Numbered from the stretch's first letter, positions 41,007 through 51,369 are shown. The stretch: DNA of 64,000 nucleotides from Campylobacter ornithocola (GCF_013201605.1 NZ_CP053848.1:1488001-1552000), one strand, 5' to 3'. The notes: generated from the sequence alone by a model not told the origin. Translations and numbers: made by a program.

Positions 41007-42346
41007 TTCAACCCCTTTATTAACTTTAAAGCATCAAAGCTAATTTTATTTTTCTTATAATTTTTAGCCACTAAAGCATGGGCTAATACCGCATTTTTTG
41101 CAGCTTCTAAAGCATTAAATTTAGCTCCAAGCAAAGCTGCTATCATACCACTTAATACATCTCCACTTCCACCTTTTGCCAAAGCTTCATTGCCACAATT
41201 TACTACAAAAAGTTTTTCTTTTTGAGTGATGATGGGATTGGCCCCTTTTAACACTAAAACACATTTAAACTTAGAACTAAATCTTCTTACATAAAAAAAG
41301 CGTTTACTTTGAATTTCTTCTACGCTTATATCCTCATCAAAGCAAAGTTTTAAAAGCATAGAAAATTCTTTAGGATGAGGAGTTAAAACAACATCTTCTC
41401 TATCAAGATAAGAAAATAAATTAGTACTTCGAAAGCAATTTGCATCCAAGATTAAAGGAATATTTTTTAATCTTTCATCTTTTAAAATACTTAAATCATC
41501 AAGCCCCATACCTATAGCGGCTGCACTTACTTTACCTTCGATATCATCTTTTAACATAATTAAAGGCGAAAAGCTTTCTTTGGCTACTAAAGACACAAGC
41601 CCTGCTCCAAATTCTAAAGCACCAAGTCCTGCTAAAGTTCCTGCGCTTTTGTTTGCAAAAACATAAACATGACCAAAATCACCTTTATTTGAGTTAGCTT
41701 TTTTTGTAATGAGTTTTAAATCTTTTTTTTCTAGTAAAAAACTCGAAGTATTTTGTATATAGGGTTTTAACCCCAAATTTGCAATTTTAATTTTACCTAT
41801 AAATTCTTTTGCAAAATCTTCTAATAAAATCTCTTTAATAACCCCCATACAAAGTGTATAATCAGCTTTAAAACTTACTTCTTGCCCAAGTCCACTAGGA
41901 ACATCGCAAGCTATTTTTAACGCCTTACTCTTAGAAACTTTTTTAAAAATTCTTTGTAGGTTTTCATCTAAAGCTTTATTTAAACCACTTCCAAAAACAC
42001 AATCAACTATGATGTCAAAGTCTTTAAATTTAGGTTCTTTTTTTAAAAATTTAAAACCTATATTTTTTAAAATTTGCTCTTGCTTGATGAACATTGCACT
42101 TTTTTTATATGATATAACATAAGCAAAAGCTTTTTTTAAATGTCTAATAGCTACAAGTCCATCAGCTCCATTCCCTCCGGTACCAAGTAAAAATAAAATT
42201 TTGGCATTTTTTATTTTTTTACTTTTTTTCTTGATAAAATTTGCAAGCTCTATGCCTGCATTTTCCATCATCAAAAATTCATCTAGACCTTTTTCAATTA
42301 GTTGTTTTTCATAAGAAATATTATCTTTAAATATTACTTTCATCAT
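40997..42346 (-). CDS. nnr: Bifunctional NAD(P)H-hydrate epimerase and dehydratase
   Basis: Repairs hydrated NAD(P)H. The N-terminal YjeF_N domain (about 1-200) has GTGGNGADGLVAIRHLKK and the acidic VDCVFGSGL. The C-terminal ribokinase-like dehydratase (about 205-449) has KGDFGHVYV, VVLTPHPKEFSMLL and the Gly-rich ALAKGGSGDVLSGMIAALL. 449 residues, shorter than the ~500 of E. coli. It starts inside the end of rmuC. Confidence 0.93.
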   Translation of the reverse strand: MMKVIFKDNISYEKQLIEKGLDEFLMMENAGIELANFIKKKSKKIKNAKILFLLGTGGNGADGLVAIRHLKKAFAYVISYKKSAMFIKQEQILKNIGFKFLKKEPKFKDFDIIVDCVFGSGLNKALDENLQRIFKKVSKSKALKIACDVPSGLGQEVSFKADYTLCMGVIKEILLEDFAKEFIGKIKIANLGLKPYIQNTSSFLLEKKDLKLITKKANSNKGDFGHVYVFANKSAGTLAGLGALEFGAGLVSLVAKESFSPLIMLKDDIEGKVSAAAIGMGLDDLSILKDERLKNIPLILDANCFRSTNLFSYLDREDVVLTPHPKEFSMLLKLCFDEDISVEEIQSKRFFYVRRFSSKFKCVLVLKGANPIITQKEKLFVVNCGNEALAKGGSGDVLSGMIAALLGAKFNALEAAKNAVLAHALVAKNYKKNKISFDALKLIKGLKCL

Positions 42347-43667
42347 TCATCTCGTGTTTTATAATTTTTTGAGTCTTTGCACCTAGTTCTTTAAGTTTGA
42401 TCACTCTTGAAGTGATATTTCCGCTTCCATGAGTAAGCTTTGTTTGCATATTATCTACATTTAAGTTTAATCTTTTGATGTTTTCTTTGATTTTTTCAAA
42501 ATCATCTAAAACTCCTGCAAATTTATCATGAAATTTACCAAGCTCATCAAAGGCTTTTAAAATATTCTCATTACTTTGGATATTGTTCCATGAAATATTT
42601 ATAGTGTTTAATGCCATAAAAAGAGTATTTGGAGTAGTTAAATAAACCTTTTTTTTATAAGCATATTGATAAATTTCAAGATTTACATTTAAAATCAAAT
42701 CTAAAATATTTTGATAAGGTATAAAAAGTAAAACAAACTCATACGTATGTTTATCATACTGTATATAAGGTTTTTTAGCTAACTCATCAATTCTTGATTT
42801 TAAATTATAAGCTAAATCAAGACAAGTATTTTTATCAACATCTTCGAAATTAAAATCATTTGGTAGTGAAAATTTTGCATCTATAACTATACTTTTGTGT
42901 TTATCTAGAAATACTACAGCATCAGGAATATAGGTTTTACCCTCATCTTGAAATCTCTCTTGCAATTTATACTGCACCCCTTCTATCAAACCACTATTTT
43001 CTAAAACTGACTTTAGCTGCAATTCTGCAAAATTACCACGAATTTTTTTATCTCCTTTTAAAATTTTGGCTAGCTTATCTGCATTATCTCCCATATTTTG
43101 ACTAAATTTAAACATATGATCAATTTGTGTTTTTATACTTATTTCATTTTGACTAAGCTTTTCACTATATTCTTTAACACTTTTTTTTACAGGTATAAAA
43201 ATTTCTTCTAGGATTTTTTTTGTATCTTCATTGAGCATAAGTTTGTTTTGATTTAAAATACTAGCATTTTGTTTTTGTAAATTTTGCTCTAGCTCTTGTT
43301 TTAACTCTAACAAGCTTTGCTTATATTTTTCTTCCAATTTCATCAAAGTCTGAGCGTATTCTTCTTTTAAACTTGCACGCTCTTTTAAATGTATATTTAA
43401 AAGCTCTTGTTGAGTTTGCTCTTTTTGCATTAATTTTGCCTCTAAAGCTTCATTTTTAGATAAATATAATATTTTTTCATCTAAGAGTTTGGAATTTTTT
43501 TCTATGAGTGTAGTTTTTTCAAGCTCTAAATTAGAAAGTTGATTTTGCAAAGTCACGTTACTTTGGCTTAAAAATTCTAATCTTGCTTTTTCTTTTTGGA
43601 TTTTAAATACCATCCATACAAAAGCTAAAATTATAACAGCCAAAAAAGCTATTAAAATATTTTCCAT
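42327..43667 (-). CDS. rmuC: DNA recombination protein RmuC
   Basis: RmuC-family protein proposed to limit inversions at short inverted repeats. One N-terminal membrane helix (ILIAFLAVIILAFVWMVF) is followed by ~150 residues of coiled coil, then the conserved nuclease-like domain with YIPDAVVFLDKHKSIVIDAKFSLP, which carries the D...D-x-K pattern of the restriction-endonuclease fold. 446 residues. Confidence 0.92.
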   Translation of the reverse strand: MENILIAFLAVIILAFVWMVFKIQKEKARLEFLSQSNVTLQNQLSNLELEKTTLIEKNSKLLDEKILYLSKNEALEAKLMQKEQTQQELLNIHLKERASLKEEYAQTLMKLEEKYKQSLLELKQELEQNLQKQNASILNQNKLMLNEDTKKILEEIFIPVKKSVKEYSEKLSQNEISIKTQIDHMFKFSQNMGDNADKLAKILKGDKKIRGNFAELQLKSVLENSGLIEGVQYKLQERFQDEGKTYIPDAVVFLDKHKSIVIDAKFSLPNDFNFEDVDKNTCLDLAYNLKSRIDELAKKPYIQYDKHTYEFVLLFIPYQNILDLILNVNLEIYQYAYKKKVYLTTPNTLFMALNTINISWNNIQSNENILKAFDELGKFHDKFAGVLDDFEKIKENIKRLNLNVDNMQTKLTHGSGNITSRVIKLKELGAKTQKIIKHEMNDESNI

Positions 43668-43672
43668 TTTTA

Positions 43673-44362
43673 TTAGGCCTTTGTTTTTTCAATAAGAAAA
43701 TAAATATTTTTTTCATTGCCTTCTTTAAATTGTTTCATTTGTGGTAAAAACTTTTTTACCAAAGCTCTAAAATTTTTAAAACCAAAATTTTGCGGGATAA
43801 AATTTGCGTGTTTTCTATTCATATTAGTACGAATTTGAGCATATTCAGCACGACCTTTTTCTTCTATCAAAGCTTCTGTGATATTAATCAAATCTTTGAT
43901 ATATTCTTTAGTGCTCAACACCTCTTCTTTAGACTCATCTTGATCTAAGTAAAAAAATTCACTAAATGAATTTACATAAGATTTTACAGCTTGTTTTAAA
44001 CCCATACCTATAACTTGTTTTTTACCTTCTTTAAGTCTTTGAATTAAACTAGTATAATCACTATCGCTTGAAACAATGACAAAAATATCAATATCTTTTT
44101 CATAAAAAAAAGTCATAATCTCAGTGATTAAGTACATATCACTTGAGTTTTTATTAGCTATGAAGTTAAATTGTTGCATAGCAATGATAGAATATTGAGC
44201 AATTTGTTCTTTCCAATTTTGGATGTTTTTTTGCGTCCAATCTCCATAAATACGCTTTACAACGATTTCTCCGTAATCAGAAGCAATATCAAAAATAGAT
44301 TTTGCATATTTTGAAGGAATATTTTCTGCATCAATAAATATTGCTACGCTTTTATTTTCCAT
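43673..44362 (-). CDS. NYN-domain ribonuclease-like protein with LOTUS domain
   Basis: 229 residues. The N-terminal PIN-like NYN domain shows VAIFIDAENIPSKYA with the first catalytic Asp, then SDMYLITEIM and IVSSDSDYTSLIQRL with the other acidic residues and the GMG strand. The C-terminal ~80 residues (EEKGRAEYAQIRTNMNRK, NFGFKNFRALVKKF) resemble the OST-HTH/LOTUS RNA-binding domain. Likely an RNA-processing or decay enzyme; the target is unknown. It is 9 bases after comM and 5 before rmuC. Confidence 0.88.
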   Translation of the reverse strand: MENKSVAIFIDAENIPSKYAKSIFDIASDYGEIVVKRIYGDWTQKNIQNWKEQIAQYSIIAMQQFNFIANKNSSDMYLITEIMTFFYEKDIDIFVIVSSDSDYTSLIQRLKEGKKQVIGMGLKQAVKSYVNSFSEFFYLDQDESKEEVLSTKEYIKDLINITEALIEEKGRAEYAQIRTNMNRKHANFIPQNFGFKNFRALVKKFLPQMKQFKEGNEKNIYFLIEKTKA

Positions 44363-44370
44363 TTTCTCTC

Positions 44371-45879
44371 CTATGTAGTTCTCATTCTAAAACTTAGTGC
44401 TTTTAAAATATGAGTTTTTAAAATCAGCTCACTTTGCTCTAAATCTGCAATGGTTCTTGCTACTTTTATGGTTTTATTGATACCTCTTTGGGAAAGATTA
44501 TATGAGCTTATAGCCTTTTGTAGAATTTCATTAGCAGTAGAATCTAAAATACAATATTGCTTCATCTGCTCATCGTTTAATTTAGCATTAAATTCTTCTT
44601 GTTTTCTTTGTTTTTGAAATAAAAATCCTTTAAAAACCATTTCACTCATTTGCTTAGAAGTCAAGCTTGTTTTATCTTCATGTGAAATCTCATCCATAGC
44701 CACATAAAGATCAATTCTATCTAAAATAGGAGATGAAATTTTATTTTTGTATTTTTTAATTTCCATTTCTTGACACCGACAAGCAAGACTTTTAGAAAAC
44801 AAATTACCACAAGGACAAGGATTTTGCGCACAGGCAAATAAAAATTTGGTTTCATAAATTACTTTGGTATTAACCCTTGAAATAAGAATTTTAAAATCCT
44901 CTAATGGCTCTCTCAAACTTTCTATAATTTGCTTTGAAAAATGAGGAAATTCATCAAAAAATAAAACACCACCATTTGCCAAGGCAAGCTCACCTATTTT
45001 AGCACTTTTAGCACCTCCGCCAAAAATACTTGCTCTTGTACTTGTATGGTGAGGACTTCTAAAAACCCTGCTAGCACTAAAATCATCATCTAAAGAATTT
45101 AATGACTTATAAGCATTTTGGGCTAAAATTTCTTTTAAACTTTGTGGTGGCATGATAAAAGGAAGTCTTTTAGCACACATACTTTTACCGCTACCTGGAC
45201 TACCTTCAAACAAAATATTATGCATACCTAAAGCTGCTATTATACAAGCAAATTTAGCATTTTCTTGACCCTTAACCTCTTTAAAATCATAAGGGTAAAT
45301 AATATTTTTAATATATTTTTGACTATTAAGTTCTATAGCATTTTCAAATAAAGGGTGTGCGTTATTTATATGATAATTCTCATAATTTTTTTCTTTAAAA
45401 AAATCCATAGCTTCAGTCAAATTTTCTAAAGAATAAATTGTTAAATTAGGTATCATTGAAGCTTTTTGTGCTATAGCTTTTGGTACCACTACTTTGGCAT
45501 TTTGTATTTTTGCACTTAAAAAAAGCAAAATGGAAAACAAGCTAGCAGTACTTTTAATACTTCCATCTAATCCAAGTTCTCCAAAAACAAAAAAATCATC
45601 TAAATTTTCTTTTTGAAATAAAATCAAAATCGCAATAGCTAAATCAAAATGAGAGCCATTTTTAGGAATATCTGAAGGGCTTAAATTGATAGTGATTTTT
45701 TGTGCTGGAAAGCTAAAATTTTGACTTAGTAAAGTTGCCTTAACTCTTTCAGTGCTTTCTTTAATAGTAGAATTTGCAAGACCTACTATACTAAAACCCG
45801 GCAAACCTCTTGTGAAAGTTGATTCTACATCGATAATATCAAGTTCTGTAGAAAAACTTGCACATTTTAGTTTTTTCAT
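44371..45879 (-). CDS. comM: ComM/YifB Mg-chelatase-like AAA+ helicase
   Basis: AAA+ ATPase of the ComM family, a branch-migration helicase that aids incorporation of DNA taken up by transformation. N-terminal Lon-like domain with GLPGFSIVGLAN and NLSPSDIPKNGSHFDLA; Walker A EGSPGSGKS (residues 225-233); the zinc-like CPCGN...CRCQ insert; FRSPHHTSTRASIFGGG. 502 residues is normal. Campylobacter is naturally competent, which fits. Its ATG overlaps the def stop. Confidence 0.92.
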   Translation of the reverse strand: MKKLKCASFSTELDIIDVESTFTRGLPGFSIVGLANSTIKESTERVKATLLSQNFSFPAQKITINLSPSDIPKNGSHFDLAIAILILFQKENLDDFFVFGELGLDGSIKSTASLFSILLFLSAKIQNAKVVVPKAIAQKASMIPNLTIYSLENLTEAMDFFKEKNYENYHINNAHPLFENAIELNSQKYIKNIIYPYDFKEVKGQENAKFACIIAALGMHNILFEGSPGSGKSMCAKRLPFIMPPQSLKEILAQNAYKSLNSLDDDFSASRVFRSPHHTSTRASIFGGGAKSAKIGELALANGGVLFFDEFPHFSKQIIESLREPLEDFKILISRVNTKVIYETKFLFACAQNPCPCGNLFSKSLACRCQEMEIKKYKNKISSPILDRIDLYVAMDEISHEDKTSLTSKQMSEMVFKGFLFQKQRKQEEFNAKLNDEQMKQYCILDSTANEILQKAISSYNLSQRGINKTIKVARTIADLEQSELILKTHILKALSFRMRTT

Positions 45880-46400
45880 TTGTTTTTTTTAGATTTTTTC
45901 TTAAAGTCTTTATCAAACTTTTGGCGCTTTAAAAAAGAAAGTTTTTCTATAAATAAATGTCCATTAAGATGATCAACTTCATGTTGAATAGCCACTGCTA
46001 AAAAATCATGTGCTTGCAAACTTTGCGGGTTACCAAATCTATCTTGATAATCAAGTTGTATATTTTTATAACGCATTACATCTTCATAAAAACCTGGTAT
46101 ACTTAAACAACCCTCATTACAAGAAATTTTATCATCATCCAAAGGCATTATGATGGGATTGATAATTTCTAAAAGAGTCTGCTTGTCTTCTTTTTGTTCA
46201 CCTTCTTCATCACCAATATCTACAAGCAAAGCTCTAATTGGCACATCAACTTGAATAGCAGCTAAACCTACGCCCTTATTAGCCATCATTGTTTCATACA
46301 TATCATCTAAAAGCATGTGTAAGTTTTTATCAAAATTTTCTACTTTTTTTGATTCTAAAAATAATCTTGGGTTAGGATAGGTAATTATTTTTCTTATCAT
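45876..46400 (-). CDS. def: Peptide deformylase
   Basis: Removes the N-formyl group from new proteins. All three motifs are present: GVGLAAIQ (43-50), EGCLS with metal ligand C98, and QHEVDHLNG with H140, E141 and H144. 174 residues; the Lys-rich tail (KKKSKKNK) is a small extension. It overlaps the genes on either side by 4 bases. Confidence 0.96.
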   Translation of the reverse strand: MIRKIITYPNPRLFLESKKVENFDKNLHMLLDDMYETMMANKGVGLAAIQVDVPIRALLVDIGDEEGEQKEDKQTLLEIINPIIMPLDDDKISCNEGCLSIPGFYEDVMRYKNIQLDYQDRFGNPQSLQAHDFLAVAIQHEVDHLNGHLFIEKLSFLKRQKFDKDFKKKSKKNK

Positions 46401-47437
46401 TTTTCTTTTTCCACTATTACAAAAGGTTCTAAATTTTTACCTGAATTTTTTAGAGCTTCAATACACTTTTCTATTAATTCTTCACTTTTACTATTTTGAT
46501 TAACAGCGCTTATAGCAACTTCAACATCTACTTCTATTTCTTTATCTGCTAAGAAAAAATTTGAATTTTCTAAAGATTCTAAAATTTTATTACATATTTC
46601 TTGTACTTTTTCTAAATTTGTATGAGAAATCATCATAGCAAAAATATTATTTCCACAATGTGCTACTATATCACTTGAAGAAACATTTTTACTAAAAATT
46701 CTACACACACCTTTCAAGAAAGCATTTTTTTCTTTTTGAGTATAAGTTTGCTCTAGAATTTCTTCTTTTACTCTAAAAAATATTAAGGAAGTATGATAAT
46801 TATATTTTGCATTACTCTCGATGCTTTTTTCTAAATTTTCTAAAAAGTATTTTTTATTATAAACTCCAAATTTGGAATCAAAATCACTTTGTTCTTCTAT
46901 ATGCTTATAAGTCTGCCTAACTTCATCAAAATTCTCTTTAATCTCATCTGAATATTTATCTAAAATACTTGAAAATCTTGAAAGATCTGCTTCAAGAGCA
47001 TGGATTACATTAGAAACTGCCAAATTACCTGTGCTAATTGCAAGCTCTGAGTTGCGTCTTCTTAGCATATCCTTAACCGTTTCAAGGTGTCTATAAATCA
47101 TAGCAATGTATTGTAATAATGCTGAAGTAGAGTTAAAGCTTTTCTTGATTTCTTGCTCTATATTTGCACGCTTAACGCCATCATCATTGTGCTCAAATTC
47201 CATAATCTCACTAACTTTTTTCTTAAAAACTGCCGGACGCTCTTCAAGCATTTTTTGAAAATAAACCCCATAATTAGTTGGTGTTGGAGGAATATTATCT
47301 TTTACTAGCTCAGTCAAAATAGACTTTGCAAATTTTTCAAATTCACCTCCACTAATTTTTTGAATTTTTGGGGCTTCTTTGGCTGGAGTTGGATCACTAC
47401 TTAAATTTAAATCAGCAAATAAATCATCATCTAACAT
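46397..47437 (-). CDS. Degenerate GGDEF-domain protein
   Basis: 346 residues. A C-terminal ~170-residue domain has the GGDEF fold landmarks (FGVYNKKYFLENLEKSI, then SSSDIVAHCGNNIFAMMI) but the signature GGDEF is CGNNIF at 261-266, and the RxxD inhibitory site is absent. It should not make c-di-GMP. The N-terminal half is helical (FEKFAKSILTELVKDN, coiled coil near 100-170). It may work as a structural or regulatory domain. It lies 14 bases after clpP and overlaps def by 4. Confidence 0.82.
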   Translation of the reverse strand: MLDDDLFADLNLSSDPTPAKEAPKIQKISGGEFEKFAKSILTELVKDNIPPTPTNYGVYFQKMLEERPAVFKKKVSEIMEFEHNDDGVKRANIEQEIKKSFNSTSALLQYIAMIYRHLETVKDMLRRRNSELAISTGNLAVSNVIHALEADLSRFSSILDKYSDEIKENFDEVRQTYKHIEEQSDFDSKFGVYNKKYFLENLEKSIESNAKYNYHTSLIFFRVKEEILEQTYTQKEKNAFLKGVCRIFSKNVSSSDIVAHCGNNIFAMMISHTNLEKVQEICNKILESLENSNFFLADKEIEVDVEVAISAVNQNSKSEELIEKCIEALKNSGKNLEPFVIVEKEK

Positions 47438-47451
47438 TGCTATGTTTTTCC

Positions 47452-48042
47452 TTATTTAAAACTTTTTTCCAAAACCTTATCGATTAAGCCATATTCTTTA
47501 GCTTCTGTAGCACTCATAAAAAAATCTCTATCTGTATCTTTTTCTATTTTAGAAAGTTTTTGCTTAGTATTTTTAGCTAAAATATCATTTAAAATTACTT
47601 TTAATCTTAGAATTTCTTTTGCTTGAATTTCTATATCGGTTGCTTGACCTCTTGCACCACCTAGTGGTTGGTGGATCATAATTCTTGAATTTGGCAAAGC
47701 AAATCTTTTTCCTGGAGTGCCACAACTAAGCAAAAATGCGCCCATAGAAGCAGCTTGACCAATACAAATAGTACTTACATCAGCTTTAATATAATTCATT
47801 GTATCATAAATACTAAATCCGCTTGTTACAACTCCACCTGGTGAATTAATATAAAGATAAATATCTTTTTGAGGATCTTCAGCTTCTAAAAACAAAAGTT
47901 GAGCTACAATAGAAGCAGCAAGATCATCATTAATCTCGCCACTTAGCATGATAATTCTATCTTTTAAAAGTCTTGAATAAATATCATAACTTCTTTCGCC
48001 TCTGCTTGTTTTTTCAACCACATAAGGTATGTATGAACTCAT
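47452..48042 (-). CDS. clpP: ATP-dependent Clp protease proteolytic subunit ClpP
   Basis: Serine protease core used with ClpX or ClpA. Catalytic S99 in [12 protein letters not shown]124 in MIHQPLGG, D173 in DTDRDFFMS; the INSPGG oxyanion strand is at 65-70. 196 residues. It overlaps the tig stop by one base (TAATG), the usual tig-clpP pairing. Confidence 0.97.
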   Translation of the reverse strand: MSSYIPYVVEKTSRGERSYDIYSRLLKDRIIMLSGEINDDLAASIVAQLLFLEAEDPQKDIYLYINSPGGVVTSGFSIYDTMNYIKADVSTICIGQAASMGAFLLSCGTPGKRFALPNSRIMIHQPLGGARGQATDIEIQAKEILRLKVILNDILAKNTKQKLSKIEKDTDRDFFMSATEAKEYGLIDKVLEKSFK

Positions 48043-49361
48043 TATTTTTCACTTTCTTTTTCAGTTTTCTTTTTGTCATTTTTTTTGAAAATATCAGCAA
48101 AAAGTTTTTCTTCGATTAAAGACATTTTAATGGCAGGCAATGCGCCTTGCTTTTTATAATTATCTAAATGTTCTTGCGGGTTAAAGCCATATCTATAAGC
48201 TTCAAAATAAATCGCTTGGATTAATTCCTGATCGCTTACTGTAACATTTCTAAGTTTTGCTAGCTCGTCTATAATGAAAGTTAATTTTACGCTTTTTTGC
48301 GCATCTTCTTTAAAGCTTTCTCTTTTTTCTTTGTATTTAGCCTCATCTTTAAATTCTTTTAATTCTTCTTCATTTAAATTTCTCAAAGAGCTTCTAAATT
48401 GCATATCTGTTTCTTGCTCTACTATATTTTTTGGTAAAACAAAGTCAAACTTAGCTACCAAAGCTTCTGCAAATTGATTTTTAAGTTCATCATTGATAAG
48501 TTTAAAGATTTTTTCATTTTTTAGTTGCTCTTTTAATTTTGCATCTAATTTTTCAACACTTGGTTCTTTTTCTTCAGGAAGTAAGCTTTTTAAAAGTTCT
48601 TCATTTAATTCAGGCATTTTAAGTTCTTGAATTTCATGAATTTTTACTTTAAAAACTGCATCTTTTCCTGCTAAATGCACTGCACCATACTCTTTTGGAA
48701 AAGTCACATTAATATCTTTTTCTTCACCTGCTTTTAAGCCAACCATACCTTCTTCAAATCCAGGTATAAACTGCTTTGAACCAATTTCTAAAACATAATT
48801 TTGAGCTTTTCCACCATCAAAAGCTTTACCATCAACAAAGCCTTCAAAATCAAATTTAGCAAAATCACCTTCTTTTAAAGCTCTTGCCTCTTTAATTGCT
48901 TCAGGAGTTGCAAATCTTTTTAACAATTCTTCTTTTTTTGTATCAATTTCTTTTTGAGTTACTTTTGGTGTATTATAAGTTGGAATTAGTTCTTCATATC
49001 CATCTAATTTTACTTCTGGTTTAAAAGATAACACCATTTGAGCTTCAATATTACCATCTTTTCTATCAAATTTTTCAAAATACGGCTCACCCACTAAATC
49101 TTTAGCTTCTTTTTTAACTTCTTTTAAAGCACCATCTACAGCATTTCTTAAAAGATCTTGCTCCGCATCTCTTGTAAGCTCTTTTTCGTATCTTTTAAGT
49201 ATAGCAGCAACAGGAACTTTTCCTGTTCTAAAACCATCCATTTTCATAGTTTTAGACGCTTTTTTAGCTAATTTTTCAACTTCTGCTTTAATAGCTCCTT
49301 GAGCAATTTTCACAGTAGCATTTGCATTTGCAAAATCAATTAATTTTGCTGTAACTTCCAT
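48042..49361 (-). CDS. tig: Trigger factor
   Basis: Ribosome-bound chaperone and prolyl isomerase. The ribosome-docking loop is [16 protein letters not shown] near residue 44; the FKBP domain has [17 protein letters not shown] and [18 protein letters not shown]-like strands; the helical C-terminal domain follows. 439 residues. Gene order tig-clpP-x-def is compact. Confidence 0.95.
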   Translation of the reverse strand: MEVTAKLIDFANANATVKIAQGAIKAEVEKLAKKASKTMKMDGFRTGKVPVAAILKRYEKELTRDAEQDLLRNAVDGALKEVKKEAKDLVGEPYFEKFDRKDGNIEAQMVLSFKPEVKLDGYEELIPTYNTPKVTQKEIDTKKEELLKRFATPEAIKEARALKEGDFAKFDFEGFVDGKAFDGGKAQNYVLEIGSKQFIPGFEEGMVGLKAGEEKDINVTFPKEYGAVHLAGKDAVFKVKIHEIQELKMPELNEELLKSLLPEEKEPSVEKLDAKLKEQLKNEKIFKLINDELKNQFAEALVAKFDFVLPKNIVEQETDMQFRSSLRNLNEEELKEFKDEAKYKEKRESFKEDAQKSVKLTFIIDELAKLRNVTVSDQELIQAIYFEAYRYGFNPQEHLDNYKKQGALPAIKMSLIEEKLFADIFKKNDKKKTEKESEK

Positions 49362-49393
49362 AATATTTTCCCTTTTTAAATAAATTTTTTAAT

Positions 49394-49399
49394 AATATA
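49394..49399 (-). promoter_or_regulatory. Likely -10 box of tig
   Basis: TATATT preceded by TGG on the minus strand in the 108-base divergent gap between tig and folE, 33 bases before the tig ATG. The plus strand holds a TAAAAT box at 49442-49447 that could serve folE. Confidence 0.4.
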
Positions 49400-49469
49400 C
49401 CAAAATTTTCCTTATCACTTTATATAAAAATAAAAATATGTTAAAATTTTAATTTTTAATGGAGAAAAA

Positions 49470-50042
49470 ATGCAAAAAAAATTTGAACAATCTATAAAAA
49501 ATATGTTAGAAATTATTGGAGAAGATCCACAAAGAGAAGGCCTTTTAAAAACTCCCGCTAGAGTATTTAAAGCATTTGAATTTTTAAATAGCGGTTATAA
49601 ACAAGATCCAAAACAAATACTTAATGATGCATTATTTGAAAGCTCAAATAATGAGATGGTTTTAGTAAGAGATATAGAATTTTATAGTCTTTGCGAGCAT
49701 CATCTTTTGCCATTTTTTGGACGTGTGCATGTTGCATATATACCAGATAAAAAAGTCGTAGGGCTTAGTAAAATTCCTCGTCTTGTAGAAGTTTTTGCAA
49801 GACGCTTGCAAATTCAAGAGCAACTCACAGAGCAAATCGCAGAAGCTTTAATGGAATATGTAGGTGCAAAAGGTGTTGGGGTGGTTATTGAAGCAAGACA
49901 TATGTGTGTTGAAATGCGTGGGGTGCAAAAAGCAAACTCTACTACTAGCACTTCGGCCTTAAGAGGTAGTTTTTTAAAAAGTGAAAAAACAAGAAAAGAA
50001 TTTTTTACCTTAATTAACTCAGCAAAACAGGTTAGATTTTAA
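49470..50042 (+). CDS. folE: GTP cyclohydrolase I
   Basis: Converts GTP to dihydroneopterin triphosphate for folate. Zinc ligands C75, H78 and C146 are visible in [12 protein letters not shown] and [12 protein letters not shown]. 190 residues. GGAG lies seven bases before the ATG. Its stop shares a base with the fliI start. Confidence 0.96.
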   Translation: MQKKFEQSIKNMLEIIGEDPQREGLLKTPARVFKAFEFLNSGYKQDPKQILNDALFESSNNEMVLVRDIEFYSLCEHHLLPFFGRVHVAYIPDKKVVGLSKIPRLVEVFARRLQIQEQLTEQIAEALMEYVGAKGVGVVIEARHMCVEMRGVQKANSTTSTSALRGSFLKSEKTRKEFFTLINSAKQVRF

Positions 50043-51352
50043 TGGGCTTAGAAAAACTTCGTAGTAAAATTACCTCACAAAATCTTGCCAGTGTTTTTGG
50101 ACAAATCACAAAAATTTCAAGCACTAGTATAGAAATAAATGGTTTAAAAACTAGCATAGGCGATATCATTAAAATAGTTTCTAGTGAAGATGAGAGCAAA
50201 GAAGCTATGGCTATGGTGGTAGAAGTGGATGAGAATTTAAGCTATTTAAGTCCCTTTGGTTTTGTTGAGGGTTTTAAAATAGGAGATCGTGCGTTCATTA
50301 ATGATGCGGGGATGCAAATAGGCGTAAGCGATGAACTTTTAGGAAGAGTAGTTGATCCTTTCATGCGTCCAAAAGATGGCAAAGGGCCTATTGAAGCTAG
50401 CAAATTTATGCCCATTATGCGAGCACCTATTGATGCGATGAAACGAGGTTTAATAGAAGAAGTTTTTCCAGTAGGTGTTAAAACAATAGACGCACTTTTA
50501 ACTTGTGGAGTGGGACAAAAGCTTGGAATTTTTGCAGGAAGTGGGGTTGGTAAATCAACTCTTATGGGTATGATAGTAAAAAATTCCAAAGCTCCCATTA
50601 AAGTCATAGCTTTAATCGGCGAGCGTGGTAGAGAAATTCCTGAGTTTATACAAAAAAATCTTGGTGGTAAACTTGACGATACTGTCATCATCGTTGCAAC
50701 AAGCGATGATAGCGCACTGATGAGAAAGTATGGTGCATTTTGTGCTATGAGCGTGGCTGAGTACTTTAAAGAACAAGGCAAAGATGTATTGTTTATTATG
50801 GATAGTGTTACTCGTTTTGCTATGGCACAAAGAGAAATAGGCCTAGCCTTAGGTGAACCGCCTACAACTAAAGGCTATCCGCCAAGTGTTTTAAGTCTTT
50901 TACCTCAACTTATGGAGCGCACAGGAAAAGAAGAAGGTAAAGGCACTATAACAGCTTTTTTTACCGTGCTAGTTGATGGAGATGATATGAGTGATCCAAT
51001 AGCTGATCAAAGCAGATCTATCCTAGATGGGCATATAGTGCTTAGTCGTGAACTCACTGACTTTGGAATTTATCCACCTATAAATATACAAAATTCAGCC
51101 TCAAGGGTTATGGGAGATATTATTAGCGATGAGCATAAGCTAGCTGCTAGAAAGTTTAAACGTTTAAATTCTTTACTTAAGGAAAATGAGGTTTTGCTTA
51201 GAATTGGTGCTTATCAAAAAGGTACCGACAAAGAACTTGACCAAGCTATTGCCAAAAAAGAATTCATGCAACAATTTTTAAGTCAAAACCCTGAAGAAAA
51301 TTTTGAATTTGAAGATACTATTAATATGCTTAAGATGATTGATATGCAATAA
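50042..51352 (+). CDS. fliI: Flagellar export ATPase FliI
   Basis: Cytoplasmic ATPase of the flagellar type III export apparatus. Walker A AGSGVGKST is at residues 165-173, Walker B VLFIMDSVTR follows, and the F1-beta-like pattern GERGREIPEF and GEPPTTKGYPPSVLSLLP are intact. 436 residues. A sigma-54 promoter begins two bases after its stop, so a flagellar transcript set continues downstream. Confidence 0.97.
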   Translation: MGLEKLRSKITSQNLASVFGQITKISSTSIEINGLKTSIGDIIKIVSSEDESKEAMAMVVEVDENLSYLSPFGFVEGFKIGDRAFINDAGMQIGVSDELLGRVVDPFMRPKDGKGPIEASKFMPIMRAPIDAMKRGLIEEVFPVGVKTIDALLTCGVGQKLGIFAGSGVGKSTLMGMIVKNSKAPIKVIALIGERGREIPEFIQKNLGGKLDDTVIIVATSDDSALMRKYGAFCAMSVAEYFKEQGKDVLFIMDSVTRFAMAQREIGLALGEPPTTKGYPPSVLSLLPQLMERTGKEEGKGTITAFFTVLVDGDDMSDPIADQSRSILDGHIVLSRELTDFGIYPPINIQNSASRVMGDIISDEHKLAARKFKRLNSLLKENEVLLRIGAYQKGTDKELDQAIAKKEFMQQFLSQNPEENFEFEDTINMLKMIDMQ

Positions 51353-51353
51353 T

Positions 51354-51369
51354 TGGAATGATTTTTGCT
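51354..51369 (+). promoter_or_regulatory. Sigma-54 promoter, first of two
   Basis: TGGAATGATTTTTGCT matches the -24/-12 sigma-54 consensus (TGGCAC-N5-TTGCA) with GG and GC exactly ten bases apart. It lies directly behind fliI and 37 bases before the ATG at 51407. Sigma-54 (RpoN) drives the middle class of flagellar genes in Campylobacter. Confidence 0.8.

Noticed and set aside
50242-50830. Minus-strand frames of 179 and 72 codons opposite fliI
   Set aside because: Pure antisense shadow of the conserved FliI ATPase; no ribosome site or domain.
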